Assembly (NCBI GenBank): GCA_027624335.1
Contig: JAQBWV010000010.1
Location: 1 to 49,405 of the forward strand
Reading direction: 5' to 3'
DNA length: 49,405 nt
From: Planctomycetota bacterium
Lineage (GTDB): Bacteria; Planctomycetota; Planctomycetia; Planctomycetales; Planctomycetaceae
The position numbers and the translations under genes are program-made. The notes below the pieces were generated by a model that did not search any database, had not been told where the DNA came from, and was given only the letters and a program-made list of their open reading frames with translations. This document shows, piece by piece, positions 36,528 to 44,776 of this stretch (its first letter is position 1; every line of letters begins with the position of its first letter).

Positions 36528-37190
36528 TCAGCGTCTCCCAGCTTTGGCAACGGCTGCTTCAAGGTCTTCCAGAAAGACACCCAGGTACTGCTGAACTTCG
36601 TCCTGCAGTTTTCCTATCCGTACGTTGATCCACGCTCCACCCATCACCAGAGGAATCGCAATCATCAGACCCATCGCCGTCGTGAACAGTGCGAAACTGA
36701 TGTCACCGGCGAGAGCGCTGGGGTCAGTACCGGTTTTCGATGCGGATGCAATTTTTCCGAACGCCGCGATCATCCCTGTCACCGTTCCCAGCAGACCGAG
36801 CATCGGAGCGGTTTTCACAACGGTATTGATCCACGAGACCCGGTAATCGAGATCTGCCTGGATCTCACGATCGAAGTGTTCGCCCATGGTCTTACGGATC
36901 TTGCTGATCGGCCGTTGCCGGTTCGCCAGCCCGACCATAATCAATTGAGGAATCGCTTTCGCCCAGTAATTCGGAGAGTCGCAAAGGTCAGCAGCTTCCT
37001 CGTAATTCTGATTGTTCATGCTGTCTCGCACGCCATCGAGAAACTCCTCAGCGACGGCCGGACCAGTGAATCGCTTCTGAGTGATTCTTCGAGCCAGAAG
37101 AATCAACGTAAACACGCCATAAAGAGCAACGGCCGCCATCGAGGCGTAAATCCCGTTGCCGATCCAGACGAGAATTTGTGTGAGTTCCAT
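36528..37190 (-). CDS. MotA/TolQ/ExbB-family proton channel protein
   Basis: A 220-residue inner-membrane protein with three helices (about residues 12-34, 122-147 and 165-188) and a cytoplasmic loop between the first two. The family motif around the second helix reads KTAPMLGLLGTVTGMIAAF, and the third helix begins FALFTTAMGLMIAIP. Such proteins form the pentameric stator channel that works with ExbD/TolR. Two ExbD genes follow directly and a TonB-shaped gene precedes it by 75 bases. Confidence 0.93.
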   Translation of the reverse strand: MELTQILVWIGNGIYASMAAVALYGVFTLILLARRITQKRFTGPAVAEEFLDGVRDSMNNQNYEEAADLCDSPNYWAKAIPQLIMVGLANRQRPISKIRKTMGEHFDREIQADLDYRVSWINTVVKTAPMLGLLGTVTGMIAAFGKIASASKTGTDPSALAGDISFALFTTAMGLMIAIPLVMGGAWINVRIGKLQDEVQQYLGVFLEDLEAAVAKAGRR

Positions 37191-37265
37191 TTCGTTCCAT
37201 CAATGCTGAGTGGCGGAGATGCGGCTGATCCAGTCTGCCAGACAATCAACGCGATCGAAGGCGGT

Positions 37266-38168
37266 CTATCGAAGATACGACTGACTGGTGACGACAAACG
37301 TGAATCCGGGTCCGTCTTTCCTCACGTTGAAGTAAGTACGACGGATTTCGGCTGACTTACGATTTCGATAAGCGATTTCAGTTCGAGCAAGAAGTTGCTC
37401 GGTTTCCGGATCGTAAAAGTGCATCAGCATCGCGTTCTGAGTCCCCGGAATGCCAGCCTTCTGAAACAGCGCGGCGTCGGCTTGCTTTCGGGTTCCCCCT
37501 CGCCAGGTCATATAAAGGCGCTCTTCGCCGCTTCCGGTTTTGACTTCGCGTTTAGTGGGTGCTGGCTTTGACATGTCTTTGATAAAGACCAGTCGACCGT
37601 CCTGAAACAACGCTCCCAGCTCAATCTTAAAGAAGTCGAGTTGCTTGGCGTACGTGTCAATGTCGCCGTCGTCAAACTTGATCATCCATCGCTGTTCGCG
37701 AGGAAATCCGCCTTTGCCTCCACCGCCCATTCCGAGCGGTCGTTTGCCCGAACCACTGGCGCTGCCGACCTTCCCGGAGTTCTGTGACGACTCCGACTGA
37801 ATCGTTTCAACCTGCTGGCTGGCTGAATCCGAGAGCTCGACAATCGTTTCGAGCATTTCCTCGATCTGACTTTGATCGTCCGTCGTTTCTGCGATCGCTG
37901 GATCGGGCACTTCTTCTTCAGGAGATTCGAGTTCCAACTGCTCGTCAGGCTCACCGTCTTCGTAGCCGCCTGGCATCTCGACGATCTCGATGGGAACCGG
38001 TTCCGGAGGCGCTGGAATCAGGTTTGTAAACCAGACGGCGACGAGCAGAGCCGTCAGACCAAGCAACCCGGCCACAGCAGCGATCATCCCGGCCGACGCT
38101 TTGTCGTACTGGGTAGTTCCCATTACTGGCTGCGGGGGAGCTTTTAGTACGGGCGGCGCCTGAGACAT
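37266..38168 (-). CDS. TonB/TolA-shaped single-pass protein, first gene of the ExbB/ExbD-linked string
   Basis: A 300-residue protein with a short cytoplasmic tail, one helix (about residues 27-50) and a Pro/Glu/Asp-rich stretch (residues 52-130). A Gly-rich hinge (GMGGGGKGGF) follows, then a C-terminal domain of about 140 residues that I do not recognise and that does not look like the TonB C-terminal domain. The layout resembles TonB and TolA, and the neighbours are the ExbB and ExbD genes. The start at 38168 was chosen because it places the helix near the N-terminus; AGGAG lies 12 bases upstream, a long spacer. The role as energy-transducing arm is inferred from shape and context only. Confidence 0.65.
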   Translation of the reverse strand: MSQAPPVLKAPPQPVMGTTQYDKASAGMIAAVAGLLGLTALLVAVWFTNLIPAPPEPVPIEIVEMPGGYEDGEPDEQLELESPEEEVPDPAIAETTDDQSQIEEMLETIVELSDSASQQVETIQSESSQNSGKVGSASGSGKRPLGMGGGGKGGFPREQRWMIKFDDGDIDTYAKQLDFFKIELGALFQDGRLVFIKDMSKPAPTKREVKTGSGEERLYMTWRGGTRKQADAALFQKAGIPGTQNAMLMHFYDPETEQLLARTEIAYRNRKSAEIRRTYFNVRKDGPGFTFVVTSQSYLR

Positions 38169-38639
38169 GAACTCTGCAAACTCCTTAGGCCGATAAACAC
38201 GCACGGTAGTCGACAGCGCAACATTTCGCCTGCCCAACTTGAAACAGACTGACAGGCAGAGTGCCAGAAAGGCTATCAACCAGCGTCACAATTCAGATCA
38301 AACACAAGTCCGGACTGGCGGAAAACTGCACGAATTGTCGCCGCAATACCAGCAATAAAATTGAGATACATCGTCCCGAATTTGATCAACATCCGGAACA
38401 CGTCTCTCCTGACGGGAGAGACTGAAGACAAGGTAAGCCATCGTATTTCTCCCATTTCACCCTGTCAACAACCAGTAGATTCAGGCCGTGATTGCAGCGT
38501 GAAGACACAGTAGATCGCCAGAACGTTGAGTCAGGTTCAGTGAAGAACTTGATCGTACACCTGAGTCATGGTGCAGGGTGCGTGAAGCAAAGCGGAAAAC
38601 ACCATCCGAATACTGTGACCGGACGTCACCAAAGTCTGG
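38169..38639. other. Intergenic region upstream of the ExbB/ExbD-linked string
   Basis: About 470 bases without a supported gene. It must hold the promoter of the seven-gene string and the 3' end of the yggU transcript. Apart from the small hairpin at 38402-38422, nothing stands out. Confidence 0.4.
38402..38422 (-). terminator. Small stem-loop between yggU and the TonB-shaped gene
   Basis: GTCTCTCC (38402-38409) pairs perfectly with GGAGAGAC (38415-38422) around a 5-base loop. It could end the yggU transcript, but it lacks a U tract and lies about 220 bases after the stop codon. Confidence 0.35.
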
Positions 38640-38942
38640 TCAAGGATTCAGATGGGCATCAAGTTGATGCTGTAGCTCATCGATCGCCACGCCTGTTATG
38701 AGAAACGTTTTGAATGAAGAGGTGTCGCCGCTGGCCAGCTCAATCTGTGAGTTTCTGAGTTTCAATTCCTGAGCGATCACTTTCGCCAGAGCTTTATTGG
38801 CTTTGCCTTTCTCGGGGGCCTGAGTCACCGAAACCTTCAGCATTCCGTCGTGCTCACCTGTGAAACCATTCTTCCTGGCTCCGGGCTGAGCTTTCACTGG
38901 AAGCACGACTCCCGACTCAGTTTGCACCAGTCCGATACTCAC
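38640..38942 (-). CDS. YggU/DUF167-family protein
   Basis: A 100-residue protein of the DUF167 (YggU) family. The typical pattern is LPVKAQPGARKNGF near residues 14-27, followed by LKVSVTQAPEKGKANKALAK, then IELASGDTSSFKTFLITG. The family has a small alpha/beta fold and no established function. It lies 70 bases downstream of uppP on the same strand and may share its transcript. Confidence 0.88.
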   Translation of the reverse strand: MSIGLVQTESGVVLPVKAQPGARKNGFTGEHDGMLKVSVTQAPEKGKANKALAKVIAQELKLRNSQIELASGDTSSFKTFLITGVAIDELQHQLDAHLNP

Positions 38943-39012
38943 CCTGTGTGCTCCGAAGTGAAACTAAACATCACTCTGTATCGCCCTTTATGGTGCGAGG
39001 TCGGGCTTGGGA

Positions 39013-39822
39013 CTACTGCGAAATCGCCGTGACCGAGGAGAACAGTTGCCAGACGACCGTCACTGTTCCTGCACCAATGCAGTAGTACGCAAACCAGTAG
39101 AGACGCCCTTTCGCGATCAGAGACACCAGCCAGCGAAGCGTCACCAGGCCGACAACGAACGCAGTCATTCCACCTGCCAGCAGCGCAGCTATGTCTTCGA
39201 CCACAACTTCTCCGGACACGACATCATTCAGTTCAAGTAGTGCCGCCCCACTAATAGCGGGTATCGCCATCAGGAACGAAAACGCAGCGGCGGCGTCCCG
39301 CTTTAACCCCAGCGCCAGTCCACCGGAAATCGTGCTGCCAGAACGTGAAATTCCGGGAATCAACGCTGCTGCCTGGAAAAGTCCGATGATGATTGCCTGG
39401 CCGAATGAAAGCTGGTCATAGTCCAGTTCATGGCGTTCGAGCCGTTGCCCGACAAGCAGCAACCCGGCAGTGACGAACAGAGCGACTCCGGCGACGAGAG
39501 GTGTACCGAAGATCTGTTCGAACCAGTCCTTAAACAGCAGTCCGACTAGTGCTGCGGGAATCGACGCCAGGACAATCAGCAGGCAGACCTTCGGCTGCAA
39601 CCTGAGCTTCCAAACGGCACCTCGATAGACGATCAGAATCGAAAACAGAGTTCCGACATGCAGTGCCACGTTCATTTGCAACTTGCTGGCAACGTCAGCC
39701 GAGTTCCCCGAAGCCGTGTCCAGCAGCGATCCAACAATCACCAGATGGCCGGACGAGCTGATCGGCAGAAACTCCGCCACGCCCTGGACGACGCCGAGGA
39801 TGATCGCCTGAATGATTTCCAT
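39013..39822 (-). CDS. uppP: Undecaprenyl-diphosphatase
   Basis: A 269-residue integral membrane protein of the BacA/UppP family. It removes a phosphate from undecaprenyl diphosphate so that the lipid carrier for peptidoglycan and other envelope polymers can be reused; overproduction gives bacitracin resistance in other bacteria. The two catalytic motifs are GVVQGVAEFLPISSSGHL (residues 10-27) and IPGISRSGSTISGG. About eight helices are visible. The frame is open for about 100 codons upstream, but the start at 39822 matches the family's N-terminus exactly. Confidence 0.95.
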   Translation of the reverse strand: MEIIQAIILGVVQGVAEFLPISSSGHLVIVGSLLDTASGNSADVASKLQMNVALHVGTLFSILIVYRGAVWKLRLQPKVCLLIVLASIPAALVGLLFKDWFEQIFGTPLVAGVALFVTAGLLLVGQRLERHELDYDQLSFGQAIIIGLFQAAALIPGISRSGSTISGGLALGLKRDAAAAFSFLMAIPAISGAALLELNDVVSGEVVVEDIAALLAGGMTAFVVGLVTLRWLVSLIAKGRLYWFAYYCIGAGTVTVVWQLFSSVTAISQ

Positions 39823-40003
39823 ATCTGAACCATCCGTCCGTGGTGAGTCGACGTCAAGGTTGCAGACGCTGGCAGTCAAGCGTCCGCTACAGAACCGTCC
39901 CGACGAATCGAGCCAGCCAGCTCGCGAACAGACGCCGTGGAAAAATTCGTCGCGGAGTCTAGCGAACGAATCTCCGCAGTCATCTCCCGTTTCGGGACGA
40001 TTC

Positions 40004-41023
40004 CTAAGGGAGCTGCAATGCAGTCTGTACTGCACTCGGTGGTGCAGTTTTGAGGTCGTCGGGACGGTAGATCCAGCGTGGTAGTCCTTTTGTCCGAATC
40101 TCGCGTTCGTTTTGATCGAACGCGTCACCCGGTCGCCAGTAGTCCTGCACCAGAGTTTTTCGCCAGACCGTCACCGACTCATCGACACGATCATTCGTCA
40201 CGGTGTAATACCACTGTTGACTGGACGCTCCGTCGGGCGGGAACTTGTTCGGTCGATGCAGGTCCCCGACCTGAGCGGACGCACGCCACTCGACAGAGAG
40301 ATCGCCATTCCATACCTGATCGCTCACGTGAAGTTCACCGTCTGCCGCCAACTGCTTCAGGTCATCGTAGTCGACAGGTCCCTTGACCAGTTTGTAGCCG
40401 TTTGAGAATCCCGACAGGAACAACGAGAAGTAATCGGTGTCGGCCGGAACGCTTCTGAAAATAGCGACTCCGTAAAACGACTCGGGGTCCTCTGCATTGT
40501 CAGGAACTGGAGCGGGAATCGGCTGAGCAGCCTCAACGGAATTCAACAACCGCAACCGTTCGCGCCGACCGATCGCGATTTGTGCTTCCGGGATCACTGA
40601 GTCTTTCACGACTGTCCGTGTCCCATTGTCACTGGTCACAAGTGTGATTTCAGAAACAAACAGGTCCGGAACCGGATTGTCACCCAGATCGTTGACCGGG
40701 CGGATATCTTCATTGTCCGTCTTACGGTCGATCTCGCGGTTGATTGCCCGGTACACGAGGTAATAGACCAGCTCGGGCCGTTTGGTGCCGGTTCGTGGGT
40801 CGGTAACTTCTACCTCGATCATTCGCAGCGTCTTGACGTGCAGTTCGAAAATCCAGAGATTCGATTGCGACTGCCTCTCTTCGCCGGTGGCGACTGGCTT
40901 CGCGATGATGTCAAACCCGCGAGTCGCCTGGACAGTCTGGGCTGCCGCAACTCCGGATAGCATGGCGATTGCCACCAGACACTGTCCTGAGCGTCGCATA
41001 ACGTGAAGTCGAGGAGTGCTCAT
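40004..41023 (-). CDS. Exported protein of unknown function
   Basis: A 339-residue protein that I do not recognise. A signal peptide ends near VAAAQT (residues 25-30). The mature part is mostly beta-rich, with segments such as LWIFELHVKTLRMIEVEV and QWYYTVTNDRVDESVTVWRK, and lacks Cys apart from one in the signal peptide. GGAG lies 8 bases before the ATG. uppP follows on the same strand after 181 bases. It is probably a periplasmic protein confined to planctomycetes. Confidence 0.7.
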   Translation of the reverse strand: MSTPRLHVMRRSGQCLVAIAMLSGVAAAQTVQATRGFDIIAKPVATGEERQSQSNLWIFELHVKTLRMIEVEVTDPRTGTKRPELVYYLVYRAINREIDRKTDNEDIRPVNDLGDNPVPDLFVSEITLVTSDNGTRTVVKDSVIPEAQIAIGRRERLRLLNSVEAAQPIPAPVPDNAEDPESFYGVAIFRSVPADTDYFSLFLSGFSNGYKLVKGPVDYDDLKQLAADGELHVSDQVWNGDLSVEWRASAQVGDLHRPNKFPPDGASSQQWYYTVTNDRVDESVTVWRKTLVQDYWRPGDAFDQNEREIRTKGLPRWIYRPDDLKTAPPSAVQTALQLP

Positions 41024-41459
41024 CGGAGAAGCTCCGTCGTCCTGAGTGGACAGTTTGAGGTGTTACCAGTAACTCCGGACCTCAACCGAAGAGAGAATCC
41101 GAGTGGGGTTCGAGTCCAGACGGAACGGTCACCACTGTAGAACAGCGGATCTGAAGACCATCTTTCTCGTAATATCTGCAATCGACTATATCAACGCAAG
41201 ATCTGCAGAAGCAACGCGTTAGTGCCGAATGAGCCTGCCTGGTACCAGGAAGGGGGCTGACTGCGACGATTGATCTGCAGATTCCTTCGCGCTTGCCTTA
41301 TCGATACGTCCGTCGTAACTCGATCTGGAAGACGTTGCGCGTGACATCTATTATCTCGGTCAGAGGGCACGTACGATCTTTCGGCCAGGCAGTCTTGAGC
41401 AACGACCGCCTCAGTCAGAAACGGCAGGATTTCGAATCGACGACAAATGGAGTGTCATA
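41024..41459. other. Divergent intergenic region
   Basis: About 435 bases between two divergent genes, so both promoters should be here. It contains a 12-bp palindrome CCTGGTACCAGG (41238-41249) and two copies of the short palindrome ATCTGCAGAT/AGATCTGCAG, none with an assignable role. No gene was found. Confidence 0.4.
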
Positions 41460-41918
41460 ATGTTTCGGCGAGGATCTGTTTCATATTCGGCAGCGTATGG
41501 ATTGCTGATTCTGATTGCAGTTTCTGGCTGTGGAACGTTCACCGTCGCAAAGTTGCCTGATCTGAGTGCTTTTTTTGATTCGAATTCGGGTGTTCGAGAC
41601 GAGGAAACGCATCGCCTGGAATATCAGGAATCCAGGCACCCGGATGAGCTCAAATGGCTTCTTGCGAACCGGCTCCATTCAGGGATGACAGTGTCGGAAG
41701 TCAGTCGCACCATCGGCGAAAGAGGGCAGCGCCTGTACGACGATAGTTGGGTCAAAAAAGGCGGGGGCTACTATCAGAGCGGCGATGAAGCCTGGAAGTG
41801 GGCTCAGGATCGTAATGGCCAAAGCCTGATTCTGGTATTCCGTGATGGCCACCTTGTTAATTTTGACCCAGTCACTTACCGATCCGAACAGTCTGATGGA
41901 AACTCGTTGGTCAACTAA
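41460..41918 (+). CDS. Small lipoprotein of unknown function
   Basis: A 152-residue protein with an N-terminal export signal and a lipobox AVSGC (Cys24). The mature part contains a segment LKWLLANRLHSGMTVSEVSR that recalls SmpA/BamE-like small lipoproteins, in which a similar helix precedes a short beta-sheet. That resemblance is weak. GGAG sits 8 bases before the ATG. No same-strand gene is close enough to define an operon. Confidence 0.65.
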   Translation: MFRRGSVSYSAAYGLLILIAVSGCGTFTVAKLPDLSAFFDSNSGVRDEETHRLEYQESRHPDELKWLLANRLHSGMTVSEVSRTIGERGQRLYDDSWVKKGGGYYQSGDEAWKWAQDRNGQSLILVFRDGHLVNFDPVTYRSEQSDGNSLVN

Positions 41919-42063
41919 CCACGCTTCATTACTTGCGGCATCGACTGTATTCAGCAGCAGACTGTTCGAACGACTCTACCGATGAGGTCTTGCTGAATTT
42001 GAGTCCTGGATAGCTGGACACTTGACGGAGACTCGTTGCCGAGTCATTATGAGGCCTTGGAAT

Positions 42064-42078
42064 TGAGACTCAGTCTCA
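42064..42078. promoter_or_regulatory. Fur-box-like 7-1-7 palindrome upstream of the ferredoxin gene
   Basis: TGAGACTCAGTCTCA is a perfect 7-1-7 inverted repeat, the architecture of Fur sites (TGATAAT-N-ATTATCA and the TGAGA variants). It lies 76 bases before the preferred start of an iron-release ferredoxin gene, where iron-dependent repression is expected. The identity of the binding protein is inferred. Confidence 0.6.
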
Positions 42079-42154
42079 TCTTTAGTGCCTGCGGATGCCG
42101 ATTGTTATTATCGATGTCCCCGTCAAATTCCTTTCAGAGTGGGCGAGCAACCTG

Positions 42155-42382
42155 ATGTCAGCTCTTCTACATCCAGCCACTGGTCAGATTGTCTGCCACT
42201 GTCTTCAAATCAGTCGTGACGAAATAGAAACGACCGCCGAAGCCATTGCGGCCTCGACGGTCCGTTGCATCATGAAAAGCACAGGGGCAGGTACTGGATG
42301 CACTGCCTGTCACCGGCAGATCCGACAGATTATCGCGAATCAGTGCCCTTCTGGATCCTCGCCGATCTGCGATGTCAGGTAG
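42155..42382 (+). CDS. bfd: Bacterioferritin-associated ferredoxin-like [2Fe-2S] protein
   Basis: A 75-residue BFD-like protein. The four cluster ligands appear as VCHC (C14, C16) and GCTACH (C49, C52), with the typical GAGTGCTACHRQI end. In Pseudomonas, Bfd docks on bacterioferritin and reduces the stored iron for release. A start at 42095 is also open and would add 20 residues, but it would place the palindrome at 42064 next to the ribosome-binding site, so 42155 is preferred. The 3' end overlaps the convergent bacterioferritin gene by 43 bases. Confidence 0.82.
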   Translation: MSALLHPATGQIVCHCLQISRDEIETTAEAIAASTVRCIMKSTGAGTGCTACHRQIRQIIANQCPSGSSPICDVR

Positions 42383-42825
42383 TTCTCGATTCCCGTCTTA
42401 CTGATCAGGTCGATCTGGGATTCCAGCCAGTCGACATGCTCTTCCGACTCGACCAGAATTCGCTCAATCAACTCACGACTGCCTCCATCGCTTTCAGCAA
42501 GGCATACGTTGACAGCGTCGTTGTAGGCACGGACTCCTCCAGATTCGAGTTCCAGGTCGTACTGAAATTGCTCTGGTACGTCAGCTCCAACTCGAATGAC
42601 GTCGTAGCGAGCAATTTCTGGTACTCCGTCCAGAAACAGAATTCGGTCGATCAGCATTTCCGCGTGCTTCATTTCTCCGATCGACTCGTGATAGTGCTTT
42701 TTGGCCAGTCGATGCAGTCCCCAGTTGGCACACATCTTCGACTGAACGAAATACTGATTGATGGCGGTTAACTCGATCGTCAGACCGGCGTTGAGTGCGT
42801 CGATCACTTTCTGGCTGCCCTGCAT
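42340..42825 (-). CDS. bfr: Bacterioferritin
   Basis: A 161-residue four-helix protein matching Bfr along its whole length; 24 subunits form an iron-storage shell. Ferroxidase ligands E18, E51, H54, E94 and H130 are present, and M52 is the expected haem ligand. The position of the bridging E127 is a Ser here (LVESEEH instead of the usual pattern with Glu three before His130), with Glu at 126. I checked this codon in the DNA. The gene converges with the bfd-like gene and overlaps it by 43 bases, so the storage and release partners lie side by side but on opposite strands. Confidence 0.93.
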   Translation of the reverse strand: MQGSQKVIDALNAGLTIELTAINQYFVQSKMCANWGLHRLAKKHYHESIGEMKHAEMLIDRILFLDGVPEIARYDVIRVGADVPEQFQYDLELESGGVRAYNDAVNVCLAESDGGSRELIERILVESEEHVDWLESQIDLISKTGIENYLTSQIGEDPEGH

Positions 42826-43334
42826 AACGTCTCCCTTTAGATAAGTCTGGCTGTTTTGAATTGAATGAAACTGGCCGGAAAGAACCGTTCAAATTGAAAC
42901 TTCATCAGTGTTCGTCGAACGGATTCGTGATTTCCCGGACACTGAGTGCTGAATCGCCGAATATCAGCGATGCCAGTCCGACGCCGACTCTGCGTTAGGG
43001 ACTTCATTCTAAGAAGCGATCTGCAGCAGGACAGGGATCGAGCCCGCATTCATTTTGAATTTGGGCAATTGAGAGTGAATCGCGGCCTGCAATACAGTCT
43101 CAGTCCGTTCGGCTTTTGGCCTGGAACCTGTAAAGAAAAGTCGTTTGTACTCGGCATTCCGACAGGCTCCTGGCTGCGGCGAGTGTCCAGCAGACACTCC
43201 AGAAATGGCGAGTCTTGAGCCACGTTGACACGTTTCAGCTGTTGCCGGATACTCTCTTGAGGCTTGGAGTTGCGGAAAACTGCAACGTTTTCGGCTGTTT
43301 CCGGCCAGCAAACATCACCGTACAAAGACCAGCG
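42826..43334. other. Divergent intergenic region between bfr and proA
   Basis: About 510 bases holding the promoters of two divergent genes. An open frame runs into proA from 43215 but has no family resemblance before 43335. No other gene or clear operator was seen; in particular there is no second copy of the palindrome at 42064. Confidence 0.4.
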
Positions 43335-44606
43335 ATGACTAATTCGACTCAAACCGATTTCAATGACTACGCGAAGGAATGGGCATTCCGAGCGCGCGAC
43401 GCCGCTCGCATGCTGGCCGTCGCTCGTGGTGAGCAGAAGAATGCCTGGCTCGAACGATCTGCTGAATTGCTCCGCAATCACGTTTCATCGCTGCTCAATG
43501 CAAACGAAAAAGATGTTGAAGCCGCCTCTGGTCTTGGATTGACGAAGGCTCAAATAGACCGTTTGCGACTGGACGAAGATCGCATTGAAGGCATCGCGTC
43601 TGCAATGGAGGAAATCGCGAAACTTGCTGATCCAATTGGTGAGATATTTGAGAGCAATGTCCGCCCGAATGGTCTGCTGGTGACACGTGTTCGAGTTCCA
43701 CTGGGCGTGGTGTTTTTCATTTTCGAATCACGACCGAATGTAACTGCCGACGCCGCCGCTATCTGCGTCAAAAGTGGCAATGCTGTCATTCTTCGCGGCG
43801 GCAAAGAAGCGTTTCACAGTAATCATGCGATCCACAGTTTGCTGGTCGAAGCACTCGAAGAAGTCGGTCTGCCGAAAGACGCTGTGCAGCTGGTCGACAC
43901 GATAGATCGAGAAGCCGTCGGAGCGTTTCTAAGACTTCGTGACATGATTGATGTCACCATTCCACGCGGTGGTAAAGGGCTGATCGAGCGAGTTGCAAGT
44001 GAAGCGGCCATGCCTGTGATCAAGCATTACGACGGCAACTGCCACGTTTACGTTGACGCTTCCGCTGATCCTGAAATGGCACGCAACATTACCTTCAACA
44101 GCAAAGTACATCGACCAGGTGTTTGCAACGCCGCCGAGTCATTACTCATTCATCGCGATATCGCTGCCGAGCTATTGCCATCAATCGCGGAATCATTGAA
44201 AGCTGCAGGTGTTGAACTTCGCTGCTGTCCGAAATCGAGGGAGTTGATCCCGGAGTCGACAGCCGCGACTAACGAAGATTTCCATACGGAGTTTCTCGAT
44301 CTGATCATGTCCGTGAAAGTTGTCGACGACGTTGAGCAGGCCATCTCTCATATCAACGAGTACGGCTCGCACCATACTGATGTGATCGTGACACGCGACC
44401 TTCAGGCAGCAGCCAGGTTTTCCGCATCCGTTGATTCGGCGGCAGTTCACGTCAACGCAAGTACTCGATTTAACGACGGTGGCGAATACGGCCTTGGGGC
44501 TGAGATTGGAATCAGCACTGATAAGTTTCACGCACGCGGCCCGTGCGGACTCCGCGAATTGACCAGCTACAAATACGTCGTTCACGGAAACGGACAAGTG
44601 CGGTGA
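43335..44606 (+). CDS. proA: Glutamate-5-semialdehyde dehydrogenase (gamma-glutamyl phosphate reductase)
   Basis: A 423-residue cytoplasmic enzyme that reduces gamma-glutamyl phosphate with NADPH, the second step of proline synthesis from glutamate. The active-site Cys264 lies in [14 protein letters not shown]. Other family segments are [20 protein letters not shown] and [12 protein letters not shown]. The end [21 protein letters not shown] is typical. The start at 43335 gives the usual length; the Shine-Dalgarno is weak. proB is not adjacent. Confidence 0.96.
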   Translation: MTNSTQTDFNDYAKEWAFRARDAARMLAVARGEQKNAWLERSAELLRNHVSSLLNANEKDVEAASGLGLTKAQIDRLRLDEDRIEGIASAMEEIAKLADPIGEIFESNVRPNGLLVTRVRVPLGVVFFIFESRPNVTADAAAICVKSGNAVILRGGKEAFHSNHAIHSLLVEALEEVGLPKDAVQLVDTIDREAVGAFLRLRDMIDVTIPRGGKGLIERVASEAAMPVIKHYDGNCHVYVDASADPEMARNITFNSKVHRPGVCNAAESLLIHRDIAAELLPSIAESLKAAGVELRCCPKSRELIPESTAATNEDFHTEFLDLIMSVKVVDDVEQAISHINEYGSHHTDVIVTRDLQAAARFSASVDSAAVHVNASTRFNDGGEYGLGAEIGISTDKFHARGPCGLRELTSYKYVVHGNGQVR

Positions 44607-44776
44607 CACAGAGCCAATACTCTCGCTGAACTAATCGACTTCAGATCGTTCAAGTCAACAGAGGCAGGAAGACACCGGACAGTACAAAACGCCTTTCTAT
44701 TTATTCGTGAGCAGGACCTGCGTGGTCTGTCACGACACTGGCGGGGCATGGTGATTCATCGTGGGAGCAGCCAAGG

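Noticed and set aside
41107-41117. GGTTCGAGTCC resembles a tRNA T-arm
   Set aside because: No matching acceptor, D or anticodon stems could be folded around it on the plus strand.
42265-42771. A 168-codon plus-strand frame overlapping bfr
   Set aside because: It is the antisense shadow of bacterioferritin, which aligns along its full length to the family.
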